This document shows, one piece after another, positions 47,249 to 57,437 of a stretch of 64,000 bases of DNA. The stretch lies in assembly GCA_943787265.1 (NCBI GenBank), contig CALSLT010000007.1:186001-250000 (forward strand). Direction: 5' to 3'. The DNA is from an uncultured Planctomycetaceae bacterium. GTDB taxonomy: Bacteria; Planctomycetota; Planctomycetia; Planctomycetales; Planctomycetaceae. Position 1 is the stretch's first letter, and every line of letters begins with the position of its first letter. The notes under the pieces are model-generated. The model saw only the letters and a program-made list of their open reading frames with translations. It made no database searches and had not been told where the DNA came from. A program made the translations under genes and the position numbers.

Positions 47249-47354
47249 GGCTCAGCCACTCCGACCGGTGATTTTCTGAGTGACGATAGTGAAGGTTTTT
47301 AAACCTGCTGCTCGCAGCTACAAGCAGTCGGGTAAGCCAGCGTTGCTGGAATCT

Positions 47355-48731
47355 TTACCCGATGCGTTCCTGCCAATACGCAACCTGTTCTTCGACGGGA
47401 GCTTTGCCGCCGGAGCCGAAGCTTTGGAGGGCGGCGACGGCGTTGCGAGTTCCCAGGACGTCGTAGACGGATTCGTCGATCAGGTCGCAGGCCGACTGCA
47501 GGTCTTCGAGTGAAAGATCTTTCAACTGGCAGTTGCGGCCTTCGCACTCGGCGACCAGTTTGCCGACGGTTCCGTGTCCCGTTCGCATGGGGACTCCGCG
47601 TTTGATGAGGTATTCCATCAGCGCGGTCGCGTCCAGGAATCCGTCGTCGATCTTTTCGTTGATTCGATCGACCTGAAGTTCGGCGCCGGCTATGAGTGCG
47701 GGAGCGACTTCCAGGCAGGCTTCGACGGTGTCGAACGCGTCGAAGAGGGCGAGCTTGTCTTCCTGCAGATCCCGGTTGTACGCCATCGGCAAGCCCTTGA
47801 TCAGAACCAGCAGTTGCGACACATCAGCCATGACTCGTGCGGTCTTGCCGCGGATTAACTCCAGCACGTCCGGGTTCTTTTTCTGCGGCATGATGGACGA
47901 GCCGGTCGTAAACGCGTCGGGCAACTGAATGAAGCCGAACTCGCACGAGAACCAGATGATCCACTCTTCCGCCCAGGAACTCAGGTGAGCGGCGATCAAC
48001 GATAGGTCCAGGACGAACTCGACCATGTAGTCGCGGTCGCTCGACACATCCAGGCTGTTTCGCGCGACGTCTTCAAAGCCGAGAAGCTGCGCCGTTTCCT
48101 GGCGATCAATCGGCAACGACGTTCCGGCCAGCGCGGCAGCCCCCAACGGCGACACGTTGACTCGTCGTCGGCAGTCGGCCAGTCGCTGGCGATCTCGTTC
48201 GAACTTCTCGGTGTAGGCCAGCCAGTAGTGAGCGGCCAGAACGGGCATCGCGCGTTGCAGATGCGTGTAAGCCGGCATGACGATTTCGCGGTCGCGGTCG
48301 GCTCGTTCAACGAAAGCCTTCTGCACGTCGAGCAGCAGTTCGTCGATTCGGTCGATGGCCGCTCGCGTGTAGAGTTTCAGGTCGGTCGAAACCTGGTCGT
48401 TGCGGCTGCGCCCGGTATGCAGCTTCCGCCCGGTATCGCCCAGCCGTTCTGTCAGCCGACTCTCGATGTGCATATGGATGTCTTCGAGAGACGTCTCATG
48501 TTTCATCTCGCCGCGTTCGATTTCTCCGCGGATGTTGTCCAGTTCGGAGATGATCTGGTCTCGCTCGTCGTCCGAAATCAGGCCGACTTTGGCGAGCATC
48601 CGCGCGTGAGCCTGCGAACCGGTGATGTCGACATCGGCGAGTCGGGCATCAAAGCTGATGGATTCCGTAAACCGCTCGACTCGGGCGTCAGTCGCTTCCT
48701 GAAATCGCCCACCCCACGCTTTGCCTGTCAC
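47355..48731 (-). CDS. argH: Argininosuccinate lyase
   Basis: 458 residues, the normal length. The family signature [12 protein letters not shown] is present, with [12 protein letters not shown] and the [11 protein letters not shown] region of the fumarase/aspartase superfamily. It splits argininosuccinate to arginine and fumarate, the last step of arginine synthesis, in the cytoplasm. The gene stands alone and is divergent from the helicase gene, 136 nt apart. Confidence 0.97.
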   Translation of the reverse strand: MTGKAWGGRFQEATDARVERFTESISFDARLADVDITGSQAHARMLAKVGLISDDERDQIISELDNIRGEIERGEMKHETSLEDIHMHIESRLTERLGDTGRKLHTGRSRNDQVSTDLKLYTRAAIDRIDELLLDVQKAFVERADRDREIVMPAYTHLQRAMPVLAAHYWLAYTEKFERDRQRLADCRRRVNVSPLGAAALAGTSLPIDRQETAQLLGFEDVARNSLDVSSDRDYMVEFVLDLSLIAAHLSSWAEEWIIWFSCEFGFIQLPDAFTTGSSIMPQKKNPDVLELIRGKTARVMADVSQLLVLIKGLPMAYNRDLQEDKLALFDAFDTVEACLEVAPALIAGAELQVDRINEKIDDGFLDATALMEYLIKRGVPMRTGHGTVGKLVAECEGRNCQLKDLSLEDLQSACDLIDESVYDVLGTRNAVAALQSFGSGGKAPVEEQVAYWQERIG

Positions 48732-48867
48732 GATGCCGTTCCGTTCGCTGAAGTTTCAAAATTAGTGTTCAGAGAAGCTGTTTGAGTCGTGAGTCTAGAC
48801 AACGGTCTCGCAATCCGGGAGCGTATGATTTCCTGAATTCCCCGATGAAAGAGGAAACACCGCCGGG

Positions 48868-51800
48868 ATGTCATTTTTCGGATTCCATCCGCTGATCGAA
48901 CGCTGGTTTCAGAGCCGGTTTTCTGAGCCGACCGCCCCCCAGCGGCTGGGTTGGCCACATATCGAACAGAGCGAGAACACGCTGATTGCGGCCCCGACTG
49001 GCAGCGGAAAGACGCTGACGGCGTTTCTGGCGGTGATCGATCGCCTGCTGAAAGACTCGATTGACGGGAAACTCGAGGACGGCGTCCGAGCGATTTACGT
49101 CTCGCCGCTGCGAGCACTTTCTAACGACATGCACCGAAACCTGTCCGAGCCACTCGAAGAATTAAACGCATTGGCCGCCGAGGAATTTCCCGACGTGCCG
49201 ATTGCTGGCCTGCGAGTCGGTCTTCGAACGGGAGACTCGACCCCGTCTCAACGCGCGGCACTCGTCCGAAAACCGCCACACATTGTGGTCACGACTCCCG
49301 AATCACTGTTTCTTCTGCTGACTGCCGAGAAAGGCCGAGCAGCGCTGAAGTCCGTCGACACGATAATCGTCGACGAGATTCACGCTTTGGTGCGGGACAA
49401 GCGGGGTTCGCATCTGGCACTGACAATCGAGCGGCTGGAATCGCTCTGCGAACGGCCGTTGCAGCGAATCGGATTGTCGGCAACTCAGAAGCCAATCGAA
49501 CGGATCGCTGAATTTCTAGTGGGGTCACTGAGTGATTGTAGGCCGGACCAAGCTCCGCGCCTCTCCGGCAATCATGAGTCAAACGACGATCGAAATGCCG
49601 AAGCGGAGCGGAGCTTGATCCGGCCTACTTCTACTTCGCAAACCACTGACGGTGTTCCGGCATGCTCGATCGTCGACGTTGGCTACTCGCGCGATCTCGA
49701 TCTGAAGATCGAAGTGCCGCCGAGTGATCTTTCGGCTGTGTGCTCGACCGAGCAGTGGGATGAGATCAACCAACGGCTGGTCGAGCTGATCAATTCGCAC
49801 CGCAGCACGCTGATCTTTGTGAACACTCGGCGGATGGCCGAACGAGTCACGCATCAGCTCAGCGAGATTCTCGGCGAGGACCAGGTTGGCAGCCATCACG
49901 GATCGCTGTCATCGGCGATTCGCCTGCAGACCGAACAACAGTTGAAGAACGGCGAATTGAAAGCCGTCGTCGCCACGGCGTCGCTGGAGCTGGGCCTCGA
50001 CGTTGGATTCATCGATCTGGTGATTCAAATTGGCTCGCCGCGAGCGATTGCAACGTTCCTGCAACGCGTCGGGCGATCGGGGCACTCGCTGGGTAAGACA
50101 CCAAAGGGACGATTGTTCGCACTGACACGCGACGAGCTTGTCGAAAGCATGGGACTGATCCGTGCAATCCGAGCCGGGCGGTTGGATGTGATCCCGATTC
50201 CGGAATGTCCGATCGACGTGCTGGCTCAACAGATAGTCGCCGAGGTTGCATGTCGTGAGTGGGGCACCGACGAATTGTTCGCTCTGTTTCGTCGTGCATG
50301 GCCGTTTCGAAATCTCAAACGTGAAGACTTCAACGAGACGCTGCGTTTTCTCAGCGAGGGACTGACGGATCGATCTGGCCGTGGGAAGGTTTACCTTCAC
50401 CAGGATCTCGTGCAGAAGCGACTGCGGACTCGACCGGGTGCTCGCATCGTGGCGGCTTCAAACGCCGGCGCGATTCCGGAAGTCGCCGAGTTCCGAGTGG
50501 TCGCTCAGCCGGACGGCGTCGTGGTCGGAACGCTGGACGAAGACTTTGCATTAGAGTCGCACGCTGGGCAGATCATTCTACTCGGCAACACATCCTGGAG
50601 AATGGAAGGCGTGCGCGGCACGGACGTGCATGTCAGCGACGCCGGAGGAGTGCCGCCGACCGTCCCGTTCTGGCGAGGCGAAGCTCCGGGACGAACACTG
50701 GAACTTAGCGAAGAAGTGTCGCGCATTCGCGAAGATCTGGAGACGAAGCTGAAGGCTTTGCCGGAAACAGTGATCGCAAGCTGGTGGGAAGATTCCGATC
50801 GTGAGCCGAAGGCGGTAGCCTCGGGCCAAAGCACAAAGGATTCGCAAGAGCCCGGGCCCGCGGCTAGCGCCGTCGGCTCACAAGATGATCTGCCCGCAAC
50901 GCAGACTGAGTTTCGGGCATCGACTGCGGACATCGTCAAATGGTTGGTCAAGGAAACGGACTGTTCGGACTACGCCGCGCGGCAGATCGTGAACTACGTC
51001 GCCGCTCAGATTGCGGCGGTCGGAATGGTGCCGACTCAGAAGCGAGTGATCTTCGAGCGGTTCTTCGACGAATCGGGCGGGATGCAGATGGTGGTGCATG
51101 CTCCGTTCGGTTCGCGAGTCACGCAGGCGTGGGGCCTGTCGATGCGGAAGCGGTTCTGCGTTTCGTTCGACTTTGAACTTCAGGCGACGGCCGATGACGA
51201 CGGGTTCATTCTTTCGCTGGGGCCTCAACACAGTTTCCCTCTAGAGTCGATGTTTCCGATGCTGACTTCGGAGAACGCTCAACGGTTGTTGGAGCAGGCG
51301 ATTCTTTACATCCCGATGTTTCAGATCCGCTGGCGCTGGAACGCGAACCGAGCGTTGTTGGTTCCTCGTCGCGATAAAGGCAAACGTATCCCGCCAGCTC
51401 TGCAGCGGTTTCGAGCGGACGACCTGATGACGTCGGTGTTTCCGCTGCTGACCGGTTGCCAGGAAAACGTCGTCGGCGAGTTGAAAATGCCCGAGCACAT
51501 TCTGCTGCGACAGACGATGCATGATTGTCTGACCGAGGCTCTGGACATCGCCGGCCTGGTCGACGTCCTGCGGCAGGTCGAAGGCCGCGAGATTGAGTTC
51601 GTCGCGAGGGACACACGCGAGCCGTCGCCGTTTTCCTACGAGTTGCTCAATTCGAACCCGTACGCGTTTCTTGATGGCGGAGAGTTGCCGGAGCGACGTG
51701 CTCGCGCGGTTTCAACTCGCCGGTCGCTGACGGTCGATTCGGTGAGCGATCTCGGGCGACTCGATCCGCTGGCGATTGATCAGGTCACCAGCGAAGCGAC

Positions 51801-53820
51801 CCCTCTCGTTCGAAACGCTGACGAGCTGCACGATGTGTTGCTGACGCGGATCGTCGTGACGGATGGCGAAATGGAGGACTGGCGAGGCTGGCTCGAAGAA
51901 CTGGTAGCACAACGTCGAGCGACCAGCACGACAGCAACAGGCGGAGTCACAGTCTGGACAGCGGCCGAACGAATCCCGGCCGTGCTGGCAATGTTTCCCG
52001 ACGCGAAGTTTCAGCCAGAGATTCCGGCACCGGACGGCGTGCGGACTGACTGGAACGATGTTGACGGCCGTGTTGCCGCGATGCGGGGCCTGTTGGAAAC
52101 ATCCGGTCCGTTGACTCACGTACAAGCGGCTCGACGGACGGGTACAAAGCCGAACCAAGCGTTCGCGGCGTTGGAAGCTTTGGAGGGCGAAGGGATCGTT
52201 CTGCGCGGGAAGTTTCGGGATGACAGTCAGCACTCTCGGCCTGATGAAGTCCCCCTCACCCTAACCCTCTCCCCCCAATGGGGAGAGGGGACTTGCTCCG
52301 GCGAGGAAGTTCCGCCGGAGTGGTGTCATCGTCGGCTGCTTTCGCGAATTCATCGATTAACGATGCAGGGATTGCGGCAGCAGATTCAGCCGGTGTCGCC
52401 TGATGTCTTTCTGCGATTTCTCACGCATCACCACGGTCTGACCGCGAAGACTCGTCGAGCTGGCGTGAACGGTTTGTTCGAAGCCGTTTCGCTGCTGCAG
52501 GGTTACGATCTCGCGGCTGTCTGCTGGGAACGTGATGTCTTGCCGGCTCGTGTCGAGGGCTATCGTTCGGCATGGCTGGATGAACTTTGTCTGTCGGGCG
52601 AGGTTGCCTGGGGACGACTGTTTCCGCCGAAACGCGACGCGGACTCCCCTGCTCTGCTGACTCGTGTTGTGCCGGTTTCACTGTTTCTGAGAAACGATTT
52701 GAACTGGCTCGCGACAGAGGCCACATTGGAAGACGACGAGTCGCTAAGCTCCGCCGCTCGCGAGATCCTTGAAACGATGAAACTCCGAGGAGCCGTTTTT
52801 GCGACGGACCTTCAGCAGCAGTTGAACGTCAACATCGGCGAGCTGAACGACGCACTCGGCGAGCTGGTTTCGCTTGGTCGAATCGCGGCCGACGGGTTCG
52901 GCGGACTTCGTTCTCTGTTGCAAAGTAAGCAGCCAACGCCGTCGGTGAGTAGACGATCCGGCTTGGAGAGAACCCGTAACTCGGCTGGCAATACCGGGCG
53001 ATGGTCGATCTGGCAGCGGGAGTCTGAAACTGTCGAGGAGTCGACGAGACGACAGTCACCATCAACAGACGAAGAGAATCCCGTTGAACAATGGGCGTGG
53101 CAATTACTCCGCCGCTGGGGTGTCGTGTTTCGCGATCTGCTGGAACGCGAGTCGGGAACGCCTCGCTGGTGGGAATTGCTGCAGGTTTATCGTCGGCTGG
53201 AAGCGCGAGGCGAAATTCGAGGCGGGCGATTTATTACCGGCGTTGCTGGCGAGCAGTTCGCGCTGGGAGACACCGTCAAAAAACTGCGGCAGCTGCGGGA
53301 CGTGACTCCGGATTCAGGCAACAAGGCGATCTCAAGGACGGCTGGGATTCGAGAAGGCTTTTTATTAGCCGGCAACGGACAGAAGGAACCAGATGTAATG
53401 CCCGCGGCTAGCGCCGTCGGCTCAGAAGACACTGGCCAGAAATCGCTGAGTGTGGCAGCTTCCGATGAGCTGGTGGTTATTTCCGCAGCGGACCCGCTTA
53501 ATCTCGTGGGGATTATCACAAGCCATTCGCGCGTGCCAGCAACGGCTCACAATCGAATTGCTTTTCTAAATGGCAAACCGATCGCTGCGTTAATCAACGG
53601 CGAAGTCATTTACCTCGACATGGTGCGGGCGACTCAGCGAGACGGTGTCGCGCGAATTCTGCTGGGACACGAGACTGCCGCTCCTGACACTCCAGAAACG
53701 TACCTGCCATTTGCAGTTGGGCAAACTGTCGCTGAACGATCTGCGACCGAGGTTGAAAACACCCCGAATGAGGAACCGGATTCAGGTCGGAAGCGATTCG
53801 TTCGGCCAGTGATTTCGTGA
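48868..53820 (+). CDS. lhr: Lhr-like ATP-dependent helicase with C-terminal extension
   Basis: 1650 residues. The helicase core (about 1-500) has motif I (APTGSGKTLTA), motif II (VDEIH) and motif VI (QRVGRSGHS). A winged-helix and Lhr-type region follows, then a long C-terminal part (about 1000-1600) with further winged-helix-like modules. Family members unwind DNA or RNA-DNA hybrids and act in repair. The coding frame contains four palindromic repeats inserted in frame (49538, 50801, 52249 and 53401), all in probable linkers. The gene stays fully open. The downstream IS630 and IS1182 elements lie beyond the stop. Confidence 0.93.
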   Translation: MSFFGFHPLIERWFQSRFSEPTAPQRLGWPHIEQSENTLIAAPTGSGKTLTAFLAVIDRLLKDSIDGKLEDGVRAIYVSPLRALSNDMHRNLSEPLEELNALAAEEFPDVPIAGLRVGLRTGDSTPSQRAALVRKPPHIVVTTPESLFLLLTAEKGRAALKSVDTIIVDEIHALVRDKRGSHLALTIERLESLCERPLQRIGLSATQKPIERIAEFLVGSLSDCRPDQAPRLSGNHESNDDRNAEAERSLIRPTSTSQTTDGVPACSIVDVGYSRDLDLKIEVPPSDLSAVCSTEQWDEINQRLVELINSHRSTLIFVNTRRMAERVTHQLSEILGEDQVGSHHGSLSSAIRLQTEQQLKNGELKAVVATASLELGLDVGFIDLVIQIGSPRAIATFLQRVGRSGHSLGKTPKGRLFALTRDELVESMGLIRAIRAGRLDVIPIPECPIDVLAQQIVAEVACREWGTDELFALFRRAWPFRNLKREDFNETLRFLSEGLTDRSGRGKVYLHQDLVQKRLRTRPGARIVAASNAGAIPEVAEFRVVAQPDGVVVGTLDEDFALESHAGQIILLGNTSWRMEGVRGTDVHVSDAGGVPPTVPFWRGEAPGRTLELSEEVSRIREDLETKLKALPETVIASWWEDSDREPKAVASGQSTKDSQEPGPAASAVGSQDDLPATQTEFRASTADIVKWLVKETDCSDYAARQIVNYVAAQIAAVGMVPTQKRVIFERFFDESGGMQMVVHAPFGSRVTQAWGLSMRKRFCVSFDFELQATADDDGFILSLGPQHSFPLESMFPMLTSENAQRLLEQAILYIPMFQIRWRWNANRALLVPRRDKGKRIPPALQRFRADDLMTSVFPLLTGCQENVVGELKMPEHILLRQTMHDCLTEALDIAGLVDVLRQVEGREIEFVARDTREPSPFSYELLNSNPYAFLDGGELPERRARAVSTRRSLTVDSVSDLGRLDPLAIDQVTSEATPLVRNADELHDVLLTRIVVTDGEMEDWRGWLEELVAQRRATSTTATGGVTVWTAAERIPAVLAMFPDAKFQPEIPAPDGVRTDWNDVDGRVAAMRGLLETSGPLTHVQAARRTGTKPNQAFAALEALEGEGIVLRGKFRDDSQHSRPDEVPLTLTLSPQWGEGTCSGEEVPPEWCHRRLLSRIHRLTMQGLRQQIQPVSPDVFLRFLTHHHGLTAKTRRAGVNGLFEAVSLLQGYDLAAVCWERDVLPARVEGYRSAWLDELCLSGEVAWGRLFPPKRDADSPALLTRVVPVSLFLRNDLNWLATEATLEDDESLSSAAREILETMKLRGAVFATDLQQQLNVNIGELNDALGELVSLGRIAADGFGGLRSLLQSKQPTPSVSRRSGLERTRNSAGNTGRWSIWQRESETVEESTRRQSPSTDEENPVEQWAWQLLRRWGVVFRDLLERESGTPRWWELLQVYRRLEARGEIRGGRFITGVAGEQFALGDTVKKLRQLRDVTPDSGNKAISRTAGIREGFLLAGNGQKEPDVMPAASAVGSEDTGQKSLSVAASDELVVISAADPLNLVGIITSHSRVPATAHNRIAFLNGKPIAALINGEVIYLDMVRATQRDGVARILLGHETAAPDTPETYLPFAVGQTVAERSATEVENTPNEEPDSGRKRFVRPVIS
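49538..49628 (+). repeat. In-frame palindrome 1 inside lhr
   Basis: About 91 nt. GTAGGCCGGACCAAGCTCCG on the left is matched, inverted, by CGGAGCTTGATCCGGCCTAC on the right, with more paired bases inside. It encodes about residues 224-254, between the two RecA-like halves of the helicase core. Confidence 0.8.
50801..50881 (+). repeat. In-frame palindrome 2 inside lhr
   Basis: 81 nt. Left arm begins GTGAGCCGAAGGCGGTAGCC and right arm ends GCTAGCGCCGTCGGCTCAC; the 27-bp arms differ at four positions. It adds about 27 residues near residue 645-672. The right arm shares 24 identical bases with the site at 53401. Confidence 0.85.
52249..52292 (+). repeat. In-frame palindrome 3 inside lhr
   Basis: A GTCCCC...GGGGAC stem with inner CCCTCTCCCC and GGGGAGAGGG arms. 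The CCCTCACCCTAACCCTCT core is a widespread bacterial repeat, translated here as PLTLTLSPQWGEG near residue 1130. The frame is preserved. Confidence 0.85.
53401..53424 (+). repeat. In-frame repeat 4 inside lhr (half copy of repeat 2)
   Basis: Begins CCCGCGGCTAGCGCCGTC and is identical over 24 bases to 50857-50880, in the same frame, giving PAASAVGS in both places. A matching left arm was not clearly found, so it may be a partial or decayed copy. Confidence 0.75.
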
Positions 53821-53840
53821 AAGCGATCCCTGACTGCCTA

Positions 53841-54870
53841 GAGCATTTTCAGAGTTGGTTTGCAGTGTATCCACAGTGTCTGAAGTAGTTCCGGCATTCG
53901 GCAGGGGTGAACTCGTCGACGAGTTTGCCGATGCGGTCCCAGAGTGCCTGGACGGTTCGTTCGCCGAACTTGCGAAGGAGAGTTTTGAGCTTGGAGAACG
54001 CCAGTTCGATGGGGTTTAAGTCGGGGCTGTAAGGCGGCAGGTACGCCAGGGTTGCTCCAGCCTGGCTGATGGCTTCGCGGACGCCGGGCTTCTTGTGGCT
54101 GCTTAAATTGTCCATGACGACGATGTCGCCGCGGTGAAGTGTGGGGACCAGTTGCTGCTGGACGTAAGCCAGAAACAGGTCGCCGTTCATGGCTCCGTCA
54201 ATCACCATCGGAGCCGTCATTCCTGAAGTGCGAATCGCACCGACGAAAGTCGTCGCTTGCCAGCGTCCGTGAGGTACGTCAGAAACAACCCGTTCGGACT
54301 TTGGTCCCCAGCCATACAACCGAGCCATTTTTGTGTTGGCTCCCGTTTCGTCAAGGAACACCAGGCGTTCGACTGGCTGCTGCGAAAGCAGGATGTTCCA
54401 CCAGCGCCGACGTTGCACGACGTCAGGCCGCTTCTGTTCGGCTGCGTGGATCACTTTTTTTCAGCACGATGCCCCACGTCTTTAGAGCCAGCCACACTGT
54501 CGACAAACATACCGGCAACTCCAGGCGTTCGCGCAGTTCTTCCAGCGTGATCCCGGAATTCAGCTCCACGACGGTTAAGATTCTGTCGCGATACTCCTGC
54601 AGTTTCGGCTTCACTCCCGGTTTCCCGTCACGAGGCTCCAGAGTCCCTTTCTCAGTGCGCAACGTCTTCCAGTTGTAAACTGTCCGCGGTGAAACTGAAT
54701 ACTTCACGGCAGCCTTCTCCGCCGACATCCCCGCTTGGACATCCGCCATCACTCGATTCCGCAAATCCATTCCGTACGATGAAGCCATCTTCGTCCTCCT
54801 TGAGTCTGATCAACTCAGGAAGCCTACTGCAAACACCTACCGCAACTGCAGATTAATTCCAAAAGTGCTC
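53841..54870 (-). mobile_element. IS630-family element
   Basis: The ends GAGCATTTTC (53841) and GAAAAGTGCTC-like inverse (to 54870) share an inverted pattern over about 26 bp, ending in TGCAGT. The element is flanked by TA on both sides (53839-53840 and 54871-54872), the classic IS630 target. It lies after the lhr stop and directly abuts an IS1182 element. Confidence 0.85.
53849..54788 (-). CDS. IS630 transposase split in two frames at an A7 run
   Basis: The first frame (54788-54423) carries the helix-turn-helix ([20 protein letters not shown]). The second (54454-53849) carries the DDE domain ([32 protein letters not shown]). They overlap around AAAAAAA on the coding strand (54455-54461). 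A6 would give one frame, reading KKVIHAAEQ. Slippage on the run, an extra base, or sequencing error are all possible. Some IS630 members use frameshifting to make the full enzyme. Confidence 0.8.
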
Positions 54871-54873
54871 TAG

Positions 54874-56082
54874 CAGCGTGTCCGGAAAGCCGTTGTGTGG
54901 CATAGCCGGTGAGGTCTGAAAATATCAGAATTCCTGTCGCTGTCCTGTTTGATTCGAGGTCTCTCGTAAACGACGTGAAAGATGGGACAACCACGTAAAG
55001 TCGGGACTTTGCGTACAACCTGAATCCAAAGCTTGCGGCTCCCCGGCGATCATTTTACCCGGCTGCCAGCGCACTGCTTCTGAATAACTTCAGTAAGTTG
55101 TGAGTCAGGCAGACCAGCTTCCATTCCCCCTGCATCTTCTCAAGGCCTCGCAGGAGGAAATTGCGAAACCCAAGGCCGGCTTTGATCTGGCCGAACACCG
55201 GTTCGATGATCACCTTGCGGCGAGCATATTCGGTTCGCCCTTTCTTTGTCCGGTTTCGGCGAGCCATCTTCTGTTTGGCCGTCAGGTACTTCGGTGGTCG
55301 CCCCTTTGGCGAATTCGGCTCTTTGTCGTTGTGCTTCTGACGACCCGGCGCGATGAACACATCATCGATCCGTCTATTCGAATCCAGAGCGTTCATGTTC
55401 TCTTCGCTGAAGTAACCCGTGTCGGCGGTGAACGCTCCATCAGCCCGAGCCAGCAGAGCGTCGACTTCCTGCTGTAGTCGCTCGGCTTCCGGCCCCATGC
55501 GATCGTAACTCATCGCCTTCTTCCGCGACGCGTTCGCCTTGATCTTCGTGCCGTCCAGCGAAAGCCGCCCCACCTTCAGCAGGCCCGCTCCACGACACAA
55601 AACAAGCACATCCAGAAACAACGCCTGCAGATGCTTCAGATGCCGAGCTCGAAATTCGGCGATGCGACGAAAGTCGGGAATGTCGTCGCCCACGATGATC
55701 CGAAACGCAGCGTCGGTGACACTTCGCTGCATGATCTTCCGCGACGAAAACACGCCTGCACTGTAAGCATACAGCAGCAGCACGAGCATCATCCGGGGAT
55801 GAAACGGCGGCTGACCACCGTTTTCGCCACCGTAGTCATCAACGATCGGCGAAAGATCGATCTGAGCAGTCACATCCAGCAGAAAATAAACCAGATGATC
55901 TTCGGGCAGCCAGTCTCGGGGAGACGGCGGAAACAACCAGCCCCCATCCGGCTGCCATTCGCGAAACTTACGACTCATCCGTGAACTCGTTCAACAACGA
56001 AAAAGAATGCCCTGTCAACGGAGTCCCGAATACACCATTCCCACCACAAAATCCAAGTCGGAACCGGTATCCGGACAAACTG
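54874..56082 (-). mobile_element. IS1182-family element, internally deleted
   Basis: Ends CAGCGTGTCCGGAAAGCC (54874) and, inverted, CAGTTTGTCCGGATACCG (to 56082) match over much of 18 bp. CTAG flanks both sides (54870-54873 and 56083-56086), fitting the family target. The transposase gene inside has lost its middle part. Confidence 0.8.
55055..55978 (-). pseudogene. IS1182 transposase with internal in-frame deletion
   Basis: 307 residues; full-length relatives have about 450. The N-terminal half (FREWQPDGGWLFPPSPRDWL to LLARAD, about 1-176) is joined directly to a late part of the DDE domain (ADTGYFSEENMNALDS, then RRKVIIEPVFGQIKAGLGFR). The junction is near 55440-55450. The missing middle includes a catalytic Asp, so the protein is probably inactive although the frame is open. 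Confidence 0.75.
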
Positions 56083-56120
56083 CTAGCTGAATAAAAGCGG
56101 CGTGAACTACGTGAGCAAAG

Positions 56121-57437
56121 TTACTGACCGATTTGCGGATCGAGCTGCAGTGCCGTTTCGTAGTCCGACCGAGAGCCCGCTTCGTCGCCCTGTTGCTTGC
56201 GTTGCAAGGCTCGTTGGTAATAAGCCTGAGCGACTCCGGGGTCGAGGCGTTTGGCGGCGGTGAAGTCAGCAATGGCTTTGTCGAAGTCGCCTTGCTGAAG
56301 GTAAGCGTCGCCACGGATTGACAGAGCCGGGTGACTGAACTCTGTTTCGATGGCTTTGGTCGCGTCGGCGATCGCTTTGGTGAAGTCGCCTTGCTGAAGC
56401 CAGTAATTCGCTCGGCTGGTCCACGGCGTTGCCTTGTCAGAAGCGACCTTAATTGCCTGCTCGAAATTGACCAGGGCGATTTCGTGCTTGCCGGCTTCGG
56501 CGAGATGGCTGGCTCGCTGGATGTAACCTTCCGGTCTCTGCGGAGCCTGCGCGACGATGTTGTTGATCTGGCCCAATTTGAGCAACCACTCAATGCGACT
56601 CCGATCCGCCTGCACGTTGTCGGTCATGCCGAGCGCGGTGTAAGCCGTCATGCGGTTCTGGTAGTGCTTCGGATTGTTCTCGTCATTCGCAATCGCTTCG
56701 GAAAAGTCAGCGACGGCTTCGCGATGTTGCTTGAGACGCAAGTGAAGCATGCCTCGGTTGTTCAGCGCGTTGACGTAGCCCGGCTTCAGTTTCAGAGTTT
56801 TGTCAAAGTCGGCCAGAGCTTTGTCGTAGATTTCCATTTTGAACCACGCGAAGCCTCGATTGTTAAAACCGTCGGCGTACGTCGGGTCAATTTCGACGGC
56901 TTTGTTAAAGTCATCGATGGCGGCGTGGAAGTCAGTCTTGGCAAGCTTCACCAAACCTCGGTTGTTCCAGGCCTGGATATATTTCGGGTCGATGCGGACG
57001 GCTTCAGAGAAGTCGGTCAGCGCCTGGTCAAGCTGACTACGAGTCAGCAGGAAGAGGCCTCGCATGTTTCGGAAACGGACATCGTTCGGGTTTAACTCGA
57101 CAGCTCGCGAGTAATCGCTCAGAGCAAGCTGGTCCTGGCCGACGTCGGCAAGGATGCCTGCTCGCTGGAAGCTGGCTTCAGCATTCTGATGATCAGTTTC
57201 GATAGCCTTGTTCAGGTTCGCGACCGCGTCCTCGAACTTCTGATCCTTGATCTGAGCGATGGCCTGCTCGACAAGCTTGCTGGCCTGCTGCTTTGCAGAA
57301 GCCTTTCCATCGGGAGCGGTTTGCTCGGCTCCGGTTTTTGCGGTGTCGGCCTCGGGAGTTTCCGAGCCTCCACAACCGGTCAGAGCAACGGAAAGGCACA
57401 AAATCAGCGGCATTCGAGCCGAAAAGAGAGAGGACAT
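56121..57437 (-). CDS. TPR-repeat lipoprotein
   Basis: 438 residues. A lipoprotein signal with lipobox LTGC (about residue 22) indicates membrane anchoring. About ten TPR units of 34 residues follow (QAWNNRGLVKLAKTDFHAAI, DGFNNRGFAWFKMEIYDKAL, and others), then a region with less regular repeats. TPR arrays bind other proteins; the partner is unknown. It ends near the IS1182 right boundary. Confidence 0.9.
   Translation of the reverse strand: MSSLFSARMPLILCLSVALTGCGGSETPEADTAKTGAEQTAPDGKASAKQQASKLVEQAIAQIKDQKFEDAVANLNKAIETDHQNAEASFQRAGILADVGQDQLALSDYSRAVELNPNDVRFRNMRGLFLLTRSQLDQALTDFSEAVRIDPKYIQAWNNRGLVKLAKTDFHAAIDDFNKAVEIDPTYADGFNNRGFAWFKMEIYDKALADFDKTLKLKPGYVNALNNRGMLHLRLKQHREAVADFSEAIANDENNPKHYQNRMTAYTALGMTDNVQADRSRIEWLLKLGQINNIVAQAPQRPEGYIQRASHLAEAGKHEIALVNFEQAIKVASDKATPWTSRANYWLQQGDFTKAIADATKAIETEFSHPALSIRGDAYLQQGDFDKAIADFTAAKRLDPGVAQAYYQRALQRKQQGDEAGSRSDYETALQLDPQIGQ

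Noticed and set aside
54993..55016. AAAGTC-GG-GACTTT palindrome near the IS1182 end
   Set aside because: It lies inside the element and is not followed by a T run; kept as part of the IS, without separate function.
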